Source of the DNA: an uncultured Desulfuromonadales bacterium
GTDB lineage: Bacteria; Desulfobacterota; Desulfuromonadia; Desulfuromonadales; Trichloromonadaceae
DNA length: 44,039 bases
Direction: 5' to 3'
NCBI GenBank assembly: GCA_945787465.1
Contig: CALZIZ010000001.1
Coordinates: 1 to 44,039 of the forward strand
The notes below the pieces were generated by a model that was not told where the DNA came from, searched no databases, and saw nothing but the letters and a program-made list of their open reading frames with translations. This document shows, one piece after another, positions 43,100-44,039 of the stretch. The translations under genes were made by a program, and so were the position numbers. Numbering within the stretch: position 1 is the stretch's first letter; every line of letters begins with the position of its first letter.

Positions 43100-43388
43100 G
43101 TCTGCTGTAAAACAACATCCCGACCCGCTCAATATGGCCGAGTAGAACCGTGGCTTCGATCTGTGAATAGATGGAAAGGTGGGAGCAGGAGGTCGTCAAG
43201 CTCATTGCCGATCCGATTGACCAGTTTCAGATCGAGGTTACCCCCTTGATCGTCAGGTCGATGTCCGATCCCGAACGGTCCGTTCCCTTGGCCCGCGAAC
43301 CATAAATTACCACCTCCCGCACCTGAGGGTATTGCCTGAAGACTTGGCAAATCAGATCGATGATTTCTTCTTTGAGCCCGAACCGCAT
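43100..43388 (-). pseudogene. MNT-type nucleotidyltransferase, frameshifted
   Basis: ATG 43388 starts MRFGLKEEIIDLICQVFRQYPQVREVVIYGSRAKGTDRSGSDIDLTIKG, a minimal nucleotidyltransferase with the GSRAKG and DIDL catalytic motifs. The frame then shifts near 43246 (continuing as LDLKLVNRIGNELDDLLLP) and again near 43190 (LSIYSQIEATVLLGHIERVGMLFY). All three pieces together match the MntA antitoxin family. The 3' end runs into the MITE target duplication. The usual HEPN partner gene (hepT) is not present. Confidence 0.8.
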
Positions 43389-43585
43389 ACCCTCAGTCAG
43401 CCCCGTCCCTGAATTTTTGTCATTTTCTCTTTAAAGGATCAATATATGGCGACCTCTTCGGCCAATTCGAATGCCCCCCTCCGAAAATTCTCATTCCAGA
43501 GGGAAAGACTATCGTGCAGGGCTAACCACGCATCCCCAATTCCAAAATAACAACCTGCTAAAAAGACGACCCCGCCAGAGATGGC

Positions 43586-43651
43586 AGAATTGTCTTATTT
43601 CTTGTCTCGGAAGGTTTTCTTGTCGTGTGCTGCTTGTTTTCCAACAATTCT
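43586..43651. repeat. Short inverted repeat
   Basis: AGAATTGT (43586-43593) is complementary to ACAATTCT (43644-43651) across a T-rich 50-base loop. Could be a small hairpin or a decayed insertion end; nothing more can be said. Confidence 0.3.
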
Positions 43652-43671
43652 GACAAACCCTGCAAAATATG

Positions 43672-43734
43672 AATGGCCCACCCCGTTTTCGGGGTGGGCC
43701 ATTTGCATGTCAGATAGATGGTGAGTTATGAGAA
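43672..43734 (+). repeat. Hairpin-plus-tail repeat, copy 3
   Basis: AATGGCCCACCCCG-TTTT-CGGGGTGGGCCATT (43672-43703) is a near-perfect 14-bp stem, followed by TGGTGAGTTATGAGAA (43719-43734). Best-formed of the four copies; it could act as a terminator but lacks a T-run. Confidence 0.7.
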
Positions 43735-43739
43735 CAGGT

Positions 43740-44039
43740 AGGCACCCTCGTTAGATTGAGATGTCACAGTTTTGAATCAACGAGGTACAGTAAGGCTCCT
43801 AGCGCTAAAAGCGAGGCCCGCACTCCACCACCTGAAAGTGCTACCCCCAATTTTGACCCCCAGAGCCCATTCATATTGTCTACGTCATTCATTTAGTAAT
43901 GACAACCTAAAATTGACCACCTGTGATAACCGATATTTGACCACCCCGATCTCCGTGACACCATCAAGGCTCCTGTGGGCCAGGCCGTAATCGACGACGA
44001 ACTTAACTGCCCTGAAAACCGAGTCCCAACTGGTCTCAA
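43740..44039. mobile_element. Possible IS21-type end at right edge
   Basis: Iterated motifs AATTTTGACCCCC, AAATTGACCACC and TATTTGACCACCCC (about 43849-43946) resemble the multiple terminal repeats of IS21-family elements. No transposase frame is visible before the window ends. An inverted pair CTCGTT..AACGAG around 43749-43786 lies just left. Confidence 0.4.

Noticed and set aside
1-44039. CRISPR array
   Set aside because: No regularly spaced direct repeats of 24-40 bases were seen.

Overview
The window reads as chromosome of a Gram-negative, moderately GC-rich bacterium with an outer membrane (signal peptides, lipoboxes, a periplasmic-type ATP ligase, an ExbB-like proton channel). The family mix (MASE1/CHASE and multi-PAS kinases, DUF4920, PspA-YqiJ-YqiK, TreT, SatD-DUF3307) is compatible with a deltaproteobacterium of the Desulfuromonadales/Geobacter type; this assignment is an inference from protein families, not from a marker gene. 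No rRNA, intact tRNA, CRISPR array or prophage was seen.

Layout. 1-438: start of a membrane protein cut by the left edge. 0.7-4.1 kb: a large PAS/GAF-GGDEF-EAL cyclic-di-GMP enzyme. 4.4-5.5 kb: a PepSY-type membrane protein plus a DUF4920 periplasmic protein with a good promoter. 5.8-6.7 kb: an exported ATP-dependent DNA ligase (LigE type). 6.9-16.4 kb: an eight-gene minus-strand operon, mostly with 4-base stop/start overlaps. It encodes an exported protein, a lipoprotein, a membrane-anchored TPR-like protein, an FHA-like/TM/4xPEGA/SUMF1 protein, a small exported protein, an ExbB/TolQ/MotA-like channel, and two paralogous proteins that join a MotB/ExbD-like transmembrane helix (Asp17 in both) to a coiled coil and a von Willebrand A domain. 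I do not know a named system with this composition; it looks like a proton-motive-force driven envelope machine and is the main discovery candidate. 16.7-19.8 kb: pspA-yqiJ-yqiK membrane-stress/flotillin operon. 20.2-25.3 kb: small TPR protein, trehalose-synthase-type glycosyltransferase, SatD plus DUF3307 separated by a long hairpin, and a 52-residue four-cysteine protein among DnaA-box-like sites. 25.3-32.2 kb: a lipoprotein-like gene and a three-gene, 4-base-overlapping phosphorelay (MASE1-CHASE-PAS histidine kinase, single-domain receiver, receiver-PAS-histidine kinase). 32.7-36.7 kb: lipoprotein, saccharopine-dehydrogenase-like oxidoreductase, small hypothetical, DnaQ-type exonuclease and an AT-rich hypothetical.

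From about 36.8 kb to the right edge the sequence becomes accessory and degraded. It holds a YajD-type HNH protein, a periplasmic dual-specificity phosphatase, an integron-type gene cassette (alpha/beta hydrolase with a well-formed attC), a broken IS91-family transposase, a CNNM/DUF21 transporter, a 243-base MITE with perfect 19-base terminal repeats and a 10-base target duplication lying next to a broken nucleotidyltransferase gene, and what looks like an IS21-type end. Four copies of a hairpin followed by a conserved tail (TGGTGAGTTATGAGAA) are spread over this part. A different intergenic repeat, containing a TTGACA-N17-GACAA(T/A) promoter-like core in its two best copies, occurs at about 0.5, 5.66 and 16.47 kb.
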